Source: Plasmopara viticola (Eukaryota > Oomycota > Peronosporomycetes > Peronosporales > Peronosporaceae). From it: a stretch of DNA of 64,000 bases. Below the pieces are notes generated by a model. It was not told the DNA's origin. It did not search any database and worked only from the letters and a program-made list of their open reading frames with translations. How positions within the stretch are numbered: position 1 is the first letter of the stretch; each line of letters opens with the position of its first letter. This document shows, in pieces, positions 34,131 to 43,227 of the stretch. The stretch covers positions 868,001-932,000 of the forward strand of contig MBPM02000008.1 of the NCBI GenBank assembly GCA_001695595.3, given 5' to 3'. A program made the translations under genes and the position numbers.

Positions 34131-34557
34131 TTAATGGTCAAATTTGGTGGCAGACGGAGAGATAGCAACGCCATACACCGTCACGATGCAGTAGATAGTG
34201 CTGTTTTCCCAGAGTACCGTACAGTTTCCATCCATATTTGGGTCCCAAAAACAGGCAGCAGCTGTTGTCATACCTGCGCCAGTCTTTTGCATAATGAGGC
34301 ATGTCACTGCGTATTTGAAGGGTTTGTTGAGATTCTGTAGACCCATGAGTACACTTGCTACGAGTGTATTTGACCAATCCATCACCTTTTTGCGATTGTA
34401 CACTGTGTCTTTTAAGGCCGCCTCGATTGCCGTCTTGGCAATAGGTAGCACGTCTTCTTGAGAGAATTCGCTCTAGAGAATTGCATACGTTAATATTAGA
34501 ATAACAGAACACCAGAGAGTACAACAAAGATGAAGTTTGCACCTCATTGGTGTCCAT
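34131..34557 (-). CDS. DYNLT1: Dynein light chain, Tctex1 type
   Basis: A 15-base first exon (34557-34543, MDTNE) is joined over a 70-bp intron to exon 2 (34472-34131), giving 118 residues. The hallmark block FKYAVTCLIMQKTGAGMTTA, then CFWDPNMDGNCTVLWEN and YCIVTVYGVAI, is near-identical to Tctex1/DYNLT. This protein dimerises and docks cargo on the dynein intermediate chain; in oomycetes it may serve both cytoplasmic and zoospore flagellar dynein. The donor is GTGCAA, weaker than its neighbours. Reading through the intron gives a different frame with no similarity, so splicing is required. The stop lies only 66 bases from the UNC-45 stop. Confidence 0.92.
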
Positions 34558-34738
34558 GGTATCCGTCAGGCAATGGATACGTCTTCAGCGGCGTTTCACC
34601 CTTATGTTACACAAACATTACATCAAATCCAATGTCCATAGAAATGCCCAAAGTTAGAAGCCGCTCAGCCCAATTTTACGACAAGATGAATCGGACAGAT
34701 CGCGTACACACATTCTTGTCAACACAAGGTGGTGAACA

Positions 34739-35221
34739 ATGAGTGACGACTCGATTGCAGTGCAGCGGCTACGTCAAGAGCGCAGGAACTGGAGGCGGGA
34801 CCACCCGGCAGGATTTTGGGCGCGTCCCATTGCGAACGAAGATGGCTCGCTTAACCTTATGATGTGGCACGCGGGCATTCCAGGCAAGGCTGGCACGAAT
34901 TGGGAGGGCGGCGTGTTTAAGATGTCATTGGCATTTTCCGAAGATTACCCAAGCAAGCCACCGCTTGTAAAGTTCACTCCACCACTGTACCACCCGAATG
35001 TGTATCCATCGGGCACAGTGTGTCTGAGTATCTTAAATGAGGACAAGGACTGGAAACCCAGCGTGACCATCAAACAGATTCTCAAGGGCGTGCAAGACCT
35101 GCTCGACCAGCCTAACATGGCCGATCCTGCACAACGTGAACCATACATGGATTTAAAAAACGACCCAGAGCTATACAATCGCAAGGTGCGTCAGCTGGCG
35201 CTTAAAAATCGCGAGAGTTAG
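34739..35221 (+). CDS. UBC9: SUMO-conjugating enzyme UBC9 (E2)
   Basis: An intronless 160-residue ORF, standard for UBC9 (158 in human). It carries the E2 core with HPN ([16 protein letters not shown]), the catalytic cysteine in TVCLSIL, and the UBC9-specific insert [20 protein letters not shown]. The N-terminal helix ([20 protein letters not shown]) is the E1/SUMO-contacting surface typical of UBC9 rather than ubiquitin E2s. It transfers SUMO from the E1 to substrate lysines, mainly in the nucleus. The ATG at 34739 gives MSDD, and no better start lies upstream. It is convergent with the proteasome subunit gene. Confidence 0.96.
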   Translation: MSDDSIAVQRLRQERRNWRRDHPAGFWARPIANEDGSLNLMMWHAGIPGKAGTNWEGGVFKMSLAFSEDYPSKPPLVKFTPPLYHPNVYPSGTVCLSILNEDKDWKPSVTIKQILKGVQDLLDQPNMADPAQREPYMDLKNDPELYNRKVRQLALKNRES

Positions 35222-35356
35222 AGGTGGAAGTAGATAGGAGAATGTAAGAACAAACAAAGGCTTCCATTGTAGTCATGATCCGAACAACTTCAACTTTTTT
35301 TTTTACGCTTTGTTCCTCCTTTTTTGCGACGTCCTAAATGGAATTTAGAGGCAGCT

Positions 35357-36172
35357 CTAATCCTTTTTAAGCGCAAACATTTCCCTGTTAATACCCGAAG
35401 CCTTGATGGTCAAGATCTCCACGCTATCACCCGTGTAAATATCTCTCTGCAAATAATAAAGGCAGCCACAAAGAGTTAATTACATATACATTTTTGACCT
35501 GCTCAAACTTTTACTTACTTCCCCAGCCGTAATAAATGCGTCCTTTATAATGTCCTTGGTCTCCTGTAATGACAGCATCTTCTTTGGGTCCGTGCGAGTG
35601 TCATGTTCCACGAGATTGTCCAACAATGGAATCATCAAGTGGCCGCCAGTGCCTTGCGCAGCACGCGTGACACGGTCGTGCGAACCGATGGCGTCGTACG
35701 TGTACACAGCGCCCTTGCCGTTCTCATCAATGCCACACAAGATGCAGAACGCATAGTACGGAAAGAAGCGACGAGAGTACAACGTGTTCATCAGCAGCTG
35801 CGCCATGGCACTTGAGTTCATGGCCGTCTGGTTGTCATGCTGATACATCTGCGCGCGAATACTCAAGACGCCACGCAGCTGAATAATGTCATTGTGCGAT
35901 CCAGGGCAGCCTAGAACCGTCGTAGGTGTCAGTTCATGAAGTTTGCTTTCTTCACGACTTAAAACAGAGTAGCCCGTGCTCAAGCGCGTGTCGCCTGCAA
36001 CCACAACAAAGTCCTCGCCCGCGATGGCCAATACGGTCCCACCATTAAAATCGTACGGCTCCCAATTGGAATGCGCTTGCTCGTGTACTCCGTCAGCATG
36101 CACGTTACGAAGTCCAAGCTTTGCGTCACCATTTGTCGTCCAAGCTACCGCCTCCGGCATACTACGAGACAT
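35357..36172 (-). CDS. PSMB1: 20S proteasome subunit beta-6 (beta type-1)
   Basis: Exon 1 (36172-35519) and exon 2 (35446-35357), with a 72-bp intron (GTAAGT...TTGCAG), give 247 residues. The match to PSMB1 is strong: DFNGGTVLAIAGEDFVVVAG, SRRFFPYYAF and GKGAVYTYDAIGS, and across the intron ITAGE followed by RDIYTGDSVEILTIKASGI. Beta-6 is a structural, non-catalytic subunit of the 20S core. I choose the ATG at 36172 (MSRSMPEAVAW); an upstream in-frame ATG at 36259 would add 29 hydrophobic residues that have no counterpart. It is head-to-head with TIM17. Confidence 0.95.
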
Positions 36173-36397
36173 CGTCGCTATGCTAGATATCAAGATTTCT
36201 ATCCAGGGGAGAATTAATTTACCGGTATCGAATACGGTGATTGCGCCGGTATCAATCAATACAAGCGCATTCTACTCCTATCGGTATACCGACCACAGCT
36301 GTTGGCTAGCGCTCACTCCCGACACGCAAGCTGCTGCCTTCTTAGCTACCAAACGTTACTACAACATTGAAAGCGAGGAACTTCATTAAATATCGTA
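36173..36397. promoter_or_regulatory. Divergent promoter region, PSMB1 / TIM17
   Basis: 225 bases separate the chosen start codons on opposite strands. ORFs cross this interval by chance on both strands. No core element could be assigned. Confidence 0.45.
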
Positions 36398-36880
36398 ATG
36401 GAACGCGAGCCATGTCCCTTTCGTATTGTGGAAGACGCAGGTGGCGGTTTCGTGTTAGGCGCCGTGTTTGGCTCCGGCTGGTACACGTTTAAAGGCGCGC
36501 GAAACTCGCCGTCAGGTCAACGTTTTCGCGGTGCTATTTACAACGCAAAGATGCGTACGCCCGTTTTAGCCGGCGGCTTTGCAGTCTGGGGTCTGCTCTT
36601 TTCTTCATTTGACTGCTCATTTGAGGCTTTGCGACGAAAAGAGGACCCGTGGAACTCCATTCTCGCAGGTGCGGCCACGGGTGGCGCTTTGGCAGCCCGT
36701 GCTGGACCTCGTGCTGCTGCCGGACAAGCTCTTATTGGCGGTGTACTTCTTGCTGCTATTGAGGGTGTGAGCATTATGGTCAATGAGTGGTTCGCTCCGC
36801 AGCCCGATCAAGGAATGTCTGGTGATGCAATGGGCAATTCGGCATTAGATGAGCAGAAGCTGGCACCACCTTCGTTTTAA
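36398..36880 (+). CDS. TIM17: Mitochondrial inner membrane translocase subunit TIM17
   Basis: An intronless 160-residue ORF. It begins MEREPCPFRIVEDAGGGFVL, almost the family signature (PCPxRIxxDxGGAF). Four hydrophobic, glycine-rich segments follow, with the conserved RGAIYNAKMRTPVLAGGFAV and KEDPWNSILAGAATGGALAA blocks. TIM17 is a channel-forming part of the TIM23 presequence translocase. The C-terminal tail (after about residue 130) is short and polar, as expected. Confidence 0.96.
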   Translation: MEREPCPFRIVEDAGGGFVLGAVFGSGWYTFKGARNSPSGQRFRGAIYNAKMRTPVLAGGFAVWGLLFSSFDCSFEALRRKEDPWNSILAGAATGGALAARAGPRAAAGQALIGGVLLAAIEGVSIMVNEWFAPQPDQGMSGDAMGNSALDEQKLAPPSF

Positions 36881-36999
36881 ACGATGGTTTTGCATGAAGC
36901 TAGCTTGTGTTTGTTATATAGAGAGCACGATGGTGACTGCTTCCTGATGGGCCACAACATGTTGCCGCCCTCCTAAATTATAGGAAGGACCTCGACCCT

Positions 37000-37480
37000 G
37001 AATCGTTGGATTTAGGGCCGAGAAAACATAGAAAACAAAGTGGAAGGTGCTTGCAAGTTCACCGCCAGCTTTATGCGGAGCTGGCGTTGCACTTGTTGGT
37101 GACAGAGAGCAAAAGAGAAACGAAATAGGAGGCGAAGATGGAAGAGGAAAGCAAATCGACGATGAGCAATCCAAGACTAAAATGTTAATGTAACCTTAAT
37201 CGCTTCTCAAGTACCAAGTTGGTGCATTTATATTGAACATCTTTATTTCTGTCAGGTGTAACTCGGTACTATAGCGGTACCGCCGGTCGCTAAGAAAAAC
37301 CGGTGGAAACGACAATGGCAAGTGCTGAAACGGACTCGAGTCGTCATTATCGACACCAGAACTTGCACCTTCAATCAGCGCATATCAATTACCAAGAGTC
37401 TAGCCTTTACTTGGCCTAATCTCTAAGTGTCTTGGGTCTAGAAAGATTCTGTCGTCTGCTATCGTTGAGGAGACAGGCCG
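37000..37480. other. Intergenic region before the SNARE gene
   Basis: This holds the 3' region of TIM17 and the promoter of the SNARE gene. Only a chance minus-strand ORF (36914-37174) is present. Nothing else is recognised. Confidence 0.4.
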
Positions 37481-38370
37481 ATGGCAGAAATTAGTTACTA
37501 CGACGCAGACTTAAGCGATGCAATTACTAAGTTGAACGACCTCATGGGCAAAGTCGCCAAGGCACCGCCTGGTGTTCGACCCGAGGTAACGGCAAAGAGC
37601 CAATAGCTTTTAGTACTATGGCTCAATAAATAAGCCTTCTGTGTTGTAGATGCTTGCGATGGCTGAAGTGAAGCTCAAAGAGATGATTGAGCTCAAGAAA
37701 GGGTTTCAATTGGCGCTTCGTCAAGCTCCACGGGATCAAGTTGCGAGCTTTCGCGAAGTAAGTTAAAAAAAACGGTGACACTTGAAGTGGGAAAGATTAA
37801 TTGGTGTGTTTGTTATAGAAATTTGATGAACATTGTGCTCGCGTGGAAGAGCTTTCGAGTGAATTTCGATGGGCAAGAGCAGAACAAGAGCGTAACGGTT
37901 TATTTGGTGATCGAGCTGCAGCCAATGCCGCTGGGGCGCGAGTCACAAATGGTTTGGGGAACAAGGATTTACTCGATAAGACTGTTGACGTGCAATCAAA
38001 GACAGAACAAAGCCTCATGAGTACGGCAAGAATGGTTGAACAGTCAAAAGAAGTTGCAGTGGCCACGGCAGAAGCGTTACGCAGTCAACGTGAACATATT
38101 GTTGAGATTACGGATGCCGTGATGGGTATTGAAGATAGTTTGCAGCGCGCTGACAAGCTCATTCGCTCGTTTGCACGGCGCATGGCCACGGATCGAGTTA
38201 TTTTGCTCTTTACATTTCTGGTGATCGTCGGGATCGCTGGGATTGTTGGCTACAAGGCTGTTAATCCAAACAATACAACGTTCTACGTACCAGACGAAGT
38301 GACACCCCCAGATCCGACCACTTTATATAACACCACACTAGCTGCCATTAATACCACATCAAGCTCGTAA
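37481..38370 (+). CDS. Qb-SNARE of the NPSN/Vti-like type
   Basis: Three exons (37481-37585, 37650-37757, 37819-38370) with introns of 64 and 61 bp, both phase 0, give 254 residues. Exon 1 starts MAEISYYDADLSDAITKLND. The SNARE motif lies at about residues 125-189 (SLMSTARMVEQSKEVAVATA, then LRSQREHI with the zero-layer glutamine), followed by a membrane anchor at about 198-218 (VILLFTFLVIVGIAGIVGY). A ~35-residue lumenal tail with NTT/NTS sites (possible N-glycosylation) follows, which is unusually long for a SNARE. Plant NPSN proteins act in membrane fusion at the plasma membrane and cell plate; the subtype here is inferred from the domain order. Confidence 0.85.
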
Positions 38371-38427
38371 ACTCAAAAGCTTTCAAGTAAAAAGAAGTGG
38401 GGCTGTTGTTGGTATTATTGTGATAAT

Positions 38428-39416
38428 TCACTCTTTGTCAGAGTCAGACGCATCAGATTCATCTTCGGAATCCAATTCGTCTTCGTCCGAGTTCGAACTG
38501 CTCTCTTCCCCTCTATGCAAAAACTCCTTAAGTTGATACAGAGTTTGCAATTTAGCACGGTGTCCTGCTTTCTGAATATGCATGGCATTCAATGTCTTTT
38601 CATCAAGGCCACCCGTGGCCAATAAAAAGTTAGTGTCGTCGTAGCCTTCGTCAAACAACATTGGTGCGTATTGCACAAGTCCAATACTTGCCAACCAGTT
38701 CGAAACCTCTTTTTGACCTGCAGCTCGCGTTGCGTGATCAATGAGGAGCGTTTTAATGCTAGCAAGCTGAAGTTGCTTTGCTAACTCAAGTGGTGTAGTT
38801 CCTTTCTATCACGCAAAATTAACGTGTCAGTTCTAACAAGGTCGTAGTATTTGAAAAAGTGAATAAAGGAGGACCTTGGACTCGAGCTGCTGAATGTTGA
38901 CGTCGTCCAGTAAAAGCCTGACCATCTTCTCATTACCTTGCAAAATCGCCAAGTGTAAAGGAGTACAACCGACCTACTCTTGCATCACCTTATGACTAGT
39001 TGATCCATGTAGGGATAAAATACTGTGCGTACTTGACTATCTACTCCATTGATTTTGGAAGGTGATACATTGAGCAGCAGTTTGACAATAGCGATGTGGT
39101 CGAAGCACACAGCAATGTGTAGCGGTGAGTATGCGTAGTTTGTCTACTCACATTTGGCCATTGACAGTCTTAGCGACACCGTGTTAGCTACGTTGCCACA
39201 ACGTACGTTGCCTGAATCTTTGACAGCTTCGATATTCTCAGCAATGATTTCGGATACAAGCTCAGCATCTCCTACTGCACACGCATATTGAAGTGGTGTC
39301 CACGCGACTGTATCGCGTGGCAATCTTGCCTCTATTCTACCGCATCGTTCTTCATCCGCTGAGAGCTGCAATGCCTCCAGTCGCGTCGGCATCGTTATAC
39401 TCGTCGTTTTATTCAT
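38428..39416 (-). CDS. Ankyrin-repeat and SAM-domain protein
   Basis: Four exons: 39416-39207, 39143-39033, 38973-38875 and 38805-38428, with introns of 63, 59 and 69 bp, all phase 0, giving 265 residues. Ankyrin units are visible as TPLQYACAVGDAELVSEII, SPLHIAVCFDHIAIVKLLL, TPLHLAILQGNEKMVRLLL and TPLELAKQLQLASIKTLLI. A SAM domain follows (VSNWLASIGLVQYAPMLFD to about LKEFL), then an acidic Ser/Asp/Glu tail. This is a protein-interaction scaffold; substrates and location are unknown. The first donor is GTACGT and the last is GTCCTC, the weakest of the set. The start lies 60 bases after the stop of the upstream minus-strand gene. Confidence 0.87.
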
Positions 39417-39476
39417 GTAACTACAAAAAGACTCGAGAGTGGTGGTATTATGACCAAAATGGTGTTGATTTTAATG

Positions 39477-39914
39477 CTAATAGTAAAATGGCCACGATTT
39501 AGTCACGCCAAGCGTCACTGTAATCCCCACTACGATCACTACCATAATAGCTACAGGCTCTGGTGATCGGTAGAGTTCGCGAAATCGTAGATATTCATTG
39601 TATCCAAGCATGCGACGCTTTCTACGTATCGTATTTAGAAAAGCGTCGCTAGGCATTTTTCTGTATCGCTTTAATTTAAGTCGAGACTGTATTCCAGTGT
39701 GCTTTCGTTCGAATAGTGGGTCATTGTCCTTGTAATCGTAAAGTTTATTAATGTCTCCAACGTCTGCAGGGTCGACGTCTGCCTCTTGCAATGCAGCCTC
39801 ATTGAAAGATCGCGATTGAACAGAGTCACATTTACGGTAAGTACGTACACCATTTTGTTCTTCGAGGTTGCAGCTAGAAGAAGATACAGAGCTTGGCGCT
39901 GGACATTGCTTCAT
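39477..39914 (-). CDS. Hypothetical tail-anchored membrane protein
   Basis: An uninterrupted 145-codon ORF starting MKQCPAPSSVSSSSCNLEEQ. The first ~60 residues are polar and probably disordered, and the middle is basic (SRLKLKRYRKM, RRKRRML). A single hydrophobic segment near the end (about residues 121-138, VAIMVVIVVGITVTLGV) is followed by seven residues. That layout is typical of a tail-anchored protein facing the cytosol. I do not recognise a family. The ORF sits tightly between the ankyrin-SAM gene (60 bases) and PET100 (127 bases, divergent), which supports it being real. Confidence 0.6.
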   Translation of the reverse strand: MKQCPAPSSVSSSSCNLEEQNGVRTYRKCDSVQSRSFNEAALQEADVDPADVGDINKLYDYKDNDPLFERKHTGIQSRLKLKRYRKMPSDAFLNTIRRKRRMLGYNEYLRFRELYRSPEPVAIMVVIVVGITVTLGVTKSWPFYY

Positions 39915-40040
39915 CTCCTCGCTCTGCGACTTCGACTGTTTACACTTTAATAATTAGCTTCGTTTTATAAAAACCTATAATGTTATTTTAAGCTTCGTAG
40001 AAAGTACCAGTATTTTAAAAATCCCATCCTGACAGTGAAA

Positions 40041-40381
40041 ATGCCAAGTGCTAAGTGGGAGATCGCGCGCATCGGCGTTTATATCACTGGTGCGATATTA
40101 AGGATAGACTTTCAATTGAGTCTTCATGCTTATTTAACAAATTACCTACCTACATCTCAGTTCCCGTCGTTGCTACTTGCATCTACGCCCAGCCAGAATG
40201 CATCGACTATATCGTTCGCAGGGTGCGTGGCTTCTTGCTAGAGCGGTGTAGAATTTTTTTTTTAGATTTGTGCTCTATATCTATTCAATTACAGTGGAAG
40301 TACATTCAGTATCCGCCACAAGCTGTTTCTCGGGACGAATATTATAAGAAGATGCGTGAGGTGGCAAAAGAAGACAAGTGA
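40041..40381 (+). CDS. PET100: PET100-like cytochrome c oxidase assembly factor
   Basis: Three small exons (40041-40089, 40161-40222, 40295-40381) with introns of 71 and 72 bp give 65 residues. The start MPSAKWEIARIGVYIT is followed over the first junction by VPVVATCIYAQPE and over the second by WKYIQYPP, and it ends with a charged helix. This is the PET100 layout: a short N-terminus, one membrane segment, then an Asn/Gln-Pro-Glu turn and a (I/V)xYPP motif. PET100 helps assemble complex IV at the mitochondrial inner membrane. Without splicing no long frame exists, so the gene is easy to miss. The first junction splits a valine codon. Confidence 0.8.
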
Positions 40382-40610
40382 ACGGGGCGAAAAGATGCTG
40401 TGTAATGGACACCAATCCATTGCAGCAAGAAGATAAGCAGGTACAAATACTACTATCCTAATTGTAAGATCAGTGGCGTGCCATGTATGTTGCGTGTATT
40501 GTTGTTATTTAAGCGCTGTCTACTATCACTAAATCAACAGAGCACTCCAATTCTGTTCGCTTTGCCGATTCTGATCTGTATCAAAAGACAAACCCGTGTT
40601 CTTTATCAAA

Positions 40611-41204
40611 TTACTGCTTTCGAAGCAGACAGTAGATCCTTGTGTCGTTATGAATCATATGCAGGTGGCGCTGCTCGCCCCGCAGACACATAAGTAAACC
40701 GCCAAAACTTGCGTAGACGGCCACCATGTTGCCTCCTTCGTGGTCATACTGAAACACCTTTCCGTACATGCCGTAGTCATAACGGTCTAATAGTGTTGGC
40801 TGTTGGAATCAACCAATACAAGGCATTACTATCTTGCCATTACTCTACTCAACTTTATCGACGCACCTTGCCTGACTGGTTAAAAATACCGTCATCTGGC
40901 TTGCCTTCTAGATCCAGTGTACTGACCAATGCCAGTGTAAACTTTTCATTCTGACGAAGACGATACACCTCCGAGTTGATGTCTAGAGTCAACTCCAGCT
41001 CGTACGACACACCTTTGCATACCACGCGGGTTACTGCGGCAAAAGTTTTAGTAATTAATGTCAGCAACTCTTTTGTAAGCATTTGCTACAGCGCAAAGAG
41101 ATTAGCAGATGCGGAGAAGATTGGTGCGTACCTTTGTCGAACTTCTTGCCATCGGGATTTACTTGACGGACCTCAAAAATGTCCTCGAACAGTTCGGTTG
41201 CCAT
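40611..41204 (-). CDS. RPB8: RNA polymerase I/II/III common subunit RPB8 (RPABC3)
   Basis: Three exons (41204-41132, 41033-40867, 40799-40611) with introns of 98 and 67 bp give 142 residues. The start MATELFEDIFEVRQVNPDGK matches the RPB8 N-terminus. The middle reads LTLDINSEVYRLRQNEKFTL then LVSTLDLEGKPDDGIF, and the last exon gives DYGMYGKVFQYD, YASFGGLLMCLRG and a hydrophobic end. The exon junctions restore the family's KFDxVxR and YGKV blocks. RPB8 is an OB-fold subunit shared by all three nuclear polymerases. It is convergent with PET100 (229 bases between stops) and divergent from RAB11. Confidence 0.93.
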
Positions 41205-41482
41205 CGCAATGTGCTTCCACCAGCCAAGTCGCCAAAACCGGTACGACACGCTTCTCCCGGTACTTTGTCGGTAGCATTAGATCTGGTCCACCACATCAAA
41301 CAGATGTTTTTACCCCGACGCCTGAACACGTAACGAGATACCCAAACTCAAAAGACGAGAAGGGATTGATTTCGCGAGGCATCTGCGGTTTGTAAACCTT
41401 GTGGCTCTTGCCAACCGGGGAAGATTACTTTGTTTTAGGAGAAATTATCGCGCCTATATAAAGGCTATCGAGACAAGCGCAT
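41205..41482. promoter_or_regulatory. Divergent promoter region, RPB8 / RAB11
   Basis: 278 bases separate the two start codons. A TATA-like CTATATAAAGG lies at about 41452-41464, roughly 20 bases before the RAB11 ATG, which is very close for a TATA box. Its function is unproven. Confidence 0.4.
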
Positions 41483-42220
41483 ATGGCCTCACCTCGTGAA
41501 GATGAGTACGATTATTTGTTCAAGATCGTGCTAATTGGCGACTCTGGTGTCGGCAAGTCCAATCTGTTGTCTCGATTTACGCGGAATGAGTTTAATCTTG
41601 AATCAAAGAGCACGATTGGCGTCGAGTTTGCTACCAAGTCCATTGTGGCCGAAGGCAAGACTATTAAGGCACAAATTTGGGACACTGCTGGACAGGAACG
41701 ATATAGAGCGATTACCAGCGCGTATGTCTTTAAAATCATTTCTTTTGTATTGGTTTACGCGGGTGGTATATTTATTTATCATTGTGCTATTATTGTTGCT
41801 AGATACTATCGCGGTGCAGTAGGTGCACTGCTTGTTTATGACATAACTAAGCACGGCACATTTGAGAATGTAGAGCGTTGGTTGAAGGAATTGCGGGACC
41901 ACGCCGACGCCAACACGGTTATTATGTTGGTAGGCAACAAGAGTGATCTGCGCCATTTGCGCGCAGTGTCGACTGAAGAGGCCATGGCTTTTGCAGAGAA
42001 AAATAATTTGGCGTTCATTGAGACGTCGGCTCTCGAGGCTACGGGCGTTGACTCGGCCTTTCAGCGTATCCTTACCGAGATCTACAAACTCATGAGCCGC
42101 AAAACCATTCAAGCGGAGGAAAGTGCGGCAGCCAGTTTGCCCACAGGTAACAGCATTGCAATTACGGCTGAAAATACGAGTGAGACGCAAAAGAAGAAGA
42201 AGAAAAGCGGCTGCTGCTAG
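41483..42220 (+). CDS. RAB11: RAB11 small GTPase
   Basis: Exon 1 (41483-41721) and exon 2 (41803-42220) give 218 residues. The sequence follows animal and plant Rab11 closely: [20 protein letters not shown] (P-loop), STIGVEFAT (switch I), [15 protein letters not shown] (switch II), GNKSDL, ETSAL, and a C-terminal GCC for geranylgeranylation. Rab11 drives recycling-endosome and exocytic traffic. The 81-bp intron (GTATGT...GCTAG) is a multiple of three and has no stop, so the unspliced frame stays open and would insert 27 mostly hydrophobic residues after ITSA, where the family reads straight into [13 protein letters not shown]. Splicing is therefore clearly the functional form. Confidence 0.97.
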   Translation: MASPREDEYDYLFKIVLIGDSGVGKSNLLSRFTRNEFNLESKSTIGVEFATKSIVAEGKTIKAQIWDTAGQERYRAITSAYVFKIISFVLVYAGGIFIYHCAIIVARYYRGAVGALLVYDITKHGTFENVERWLKELRDHADANTVIMLVGNKSDLRHLRAVSTEEAMAFAEKNNLAFIETSALEATGVDSAFQRILTEIYKLMSRKTIQAEESAAASLPTGNSIAITAENTSETQKKKKKSGCC

Positions 42221-42517
42221 GCTTTGCAGCGTCGAGCGCGCTGCAGGAGATGGGTTGGTCGCTTGCAAATAAAAACGATTGAGCTTATTACTACATGTAT
42301 TAGTCATTACCTACCACTTACTATTTTGCGGCTGTACTAACCGATAAATACCGGTTTACAATTCTAACTCTAATCTGTAATTACCGATAGCTGCCACATA
42401 ACGGATGGCCAGAACGAAGAAACGAAGTCGCGCGCTGGCTGCCGTACGAGCATGACACTTCGTCTAATTATTAAATGACCACGGTATTAATATTCTGTAT
42501 GTGTAATAAAGCCTACG

Positions 42518-43227
42518 TTGTCCGAGCCGTCTCATCAAACAATAAAAAAGAAGACCAAGTTGGGGTTGTCCAAGACGCTGTCGGTAGATGCTAAGACCAA
42601 CGCTGCGGCTCTAAATGCCTCAAAAACCAAGGACGACAAGAAAACCTCTCCTGTTGATCCAGTAGTAGATAAGTCTAGTGTGAAAGATGCAGAGAATAGA
42701 AAAAAGAAAAGAAAGAGAAGCGGAAATAATGCAAAGAACGACGGTGCGACGAAAAAAGAAGCAATGCCGGAGGTCAATGGCCGCGAAATCGACAACCTTT
42801 TCGCTTCTTTAAAGACGAAAAAAATGGACAAGAGCTTTGCTAGAGAACAGCAAAAAATTGCTGAGGAGGAGAAAGAGCGTCAAGAAAAGAAAGAGAGGGA
42901 GCAGCTACAGCAACAGATTAAAAAGCTAGAGGCACAGAGTACGTCGCTTTTGCTAATTTACCACCTTGTAAGAGTGACCATACTTACGCGTCATGCTGTT
43001 TATCTTGTTTAGATACGAACTCGACTGCAGCCGGACTGAACCCAGACCCGCGACCTGGTATGTACATTGCACTAATGTTACAAATTACAGCTCGCTCATA
43101 TCTTGGTCTCAAATACACAGCTCGCTACGACGAGGATGGATTACCTATTTATACGGAGGCCGCGCTTCAAATTGGCAAAGGTGGCAATACTAAGGATTGT
43201 CCATTCGACTGCTGGTGCTGTTTTTAA
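42518..43227 (+). CDS. DUF1764 family protein, 5' end uncertain
   Basis: The C-terminal signature of this eukaryotic family is clear: RYDEDGLPIYTEAAL, GKGG, then CPFDCWCCF at the end, with the upstream EIDNLFASLKTKK block and lysine-rich coiled segment. Exons 42518-42938, 43013-43057 and 43091-43227 are joined over a 74-bp intron (GTACGT...TTTAG) and a 33-base intron (GTATGT...TACAG), or the latter is coding. There is no ATG in the open frame from 42491. An upstream exon beginning MARTKKRSRALAA at about 42400, with donor GTACGA, could supply one; this is inference. The function of the family is not established; the Lys-rich part suggests a nuclear or nucleolar location. Confidence 0.75.

Noticed and set aside
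34138..34557. 139-codon read-through of dynein light chain exon 1
   Set aside because: After MDTNE the sequence is in the intron frame and loses all Tctex1 similarity; splicing gives the conserved protein.
36173..36259. 29-residue N-terminal extension of proteasome beta-6
   Set aside because: Hydrophobic, has no counterpart in the family, and would consume the shared promoter with TIM17.
41603..42307. Minus-strand 234-codon ORF opposite RAB11
   Set aside because: Antisense of a strongly conserved GTPase; no independent similarity.
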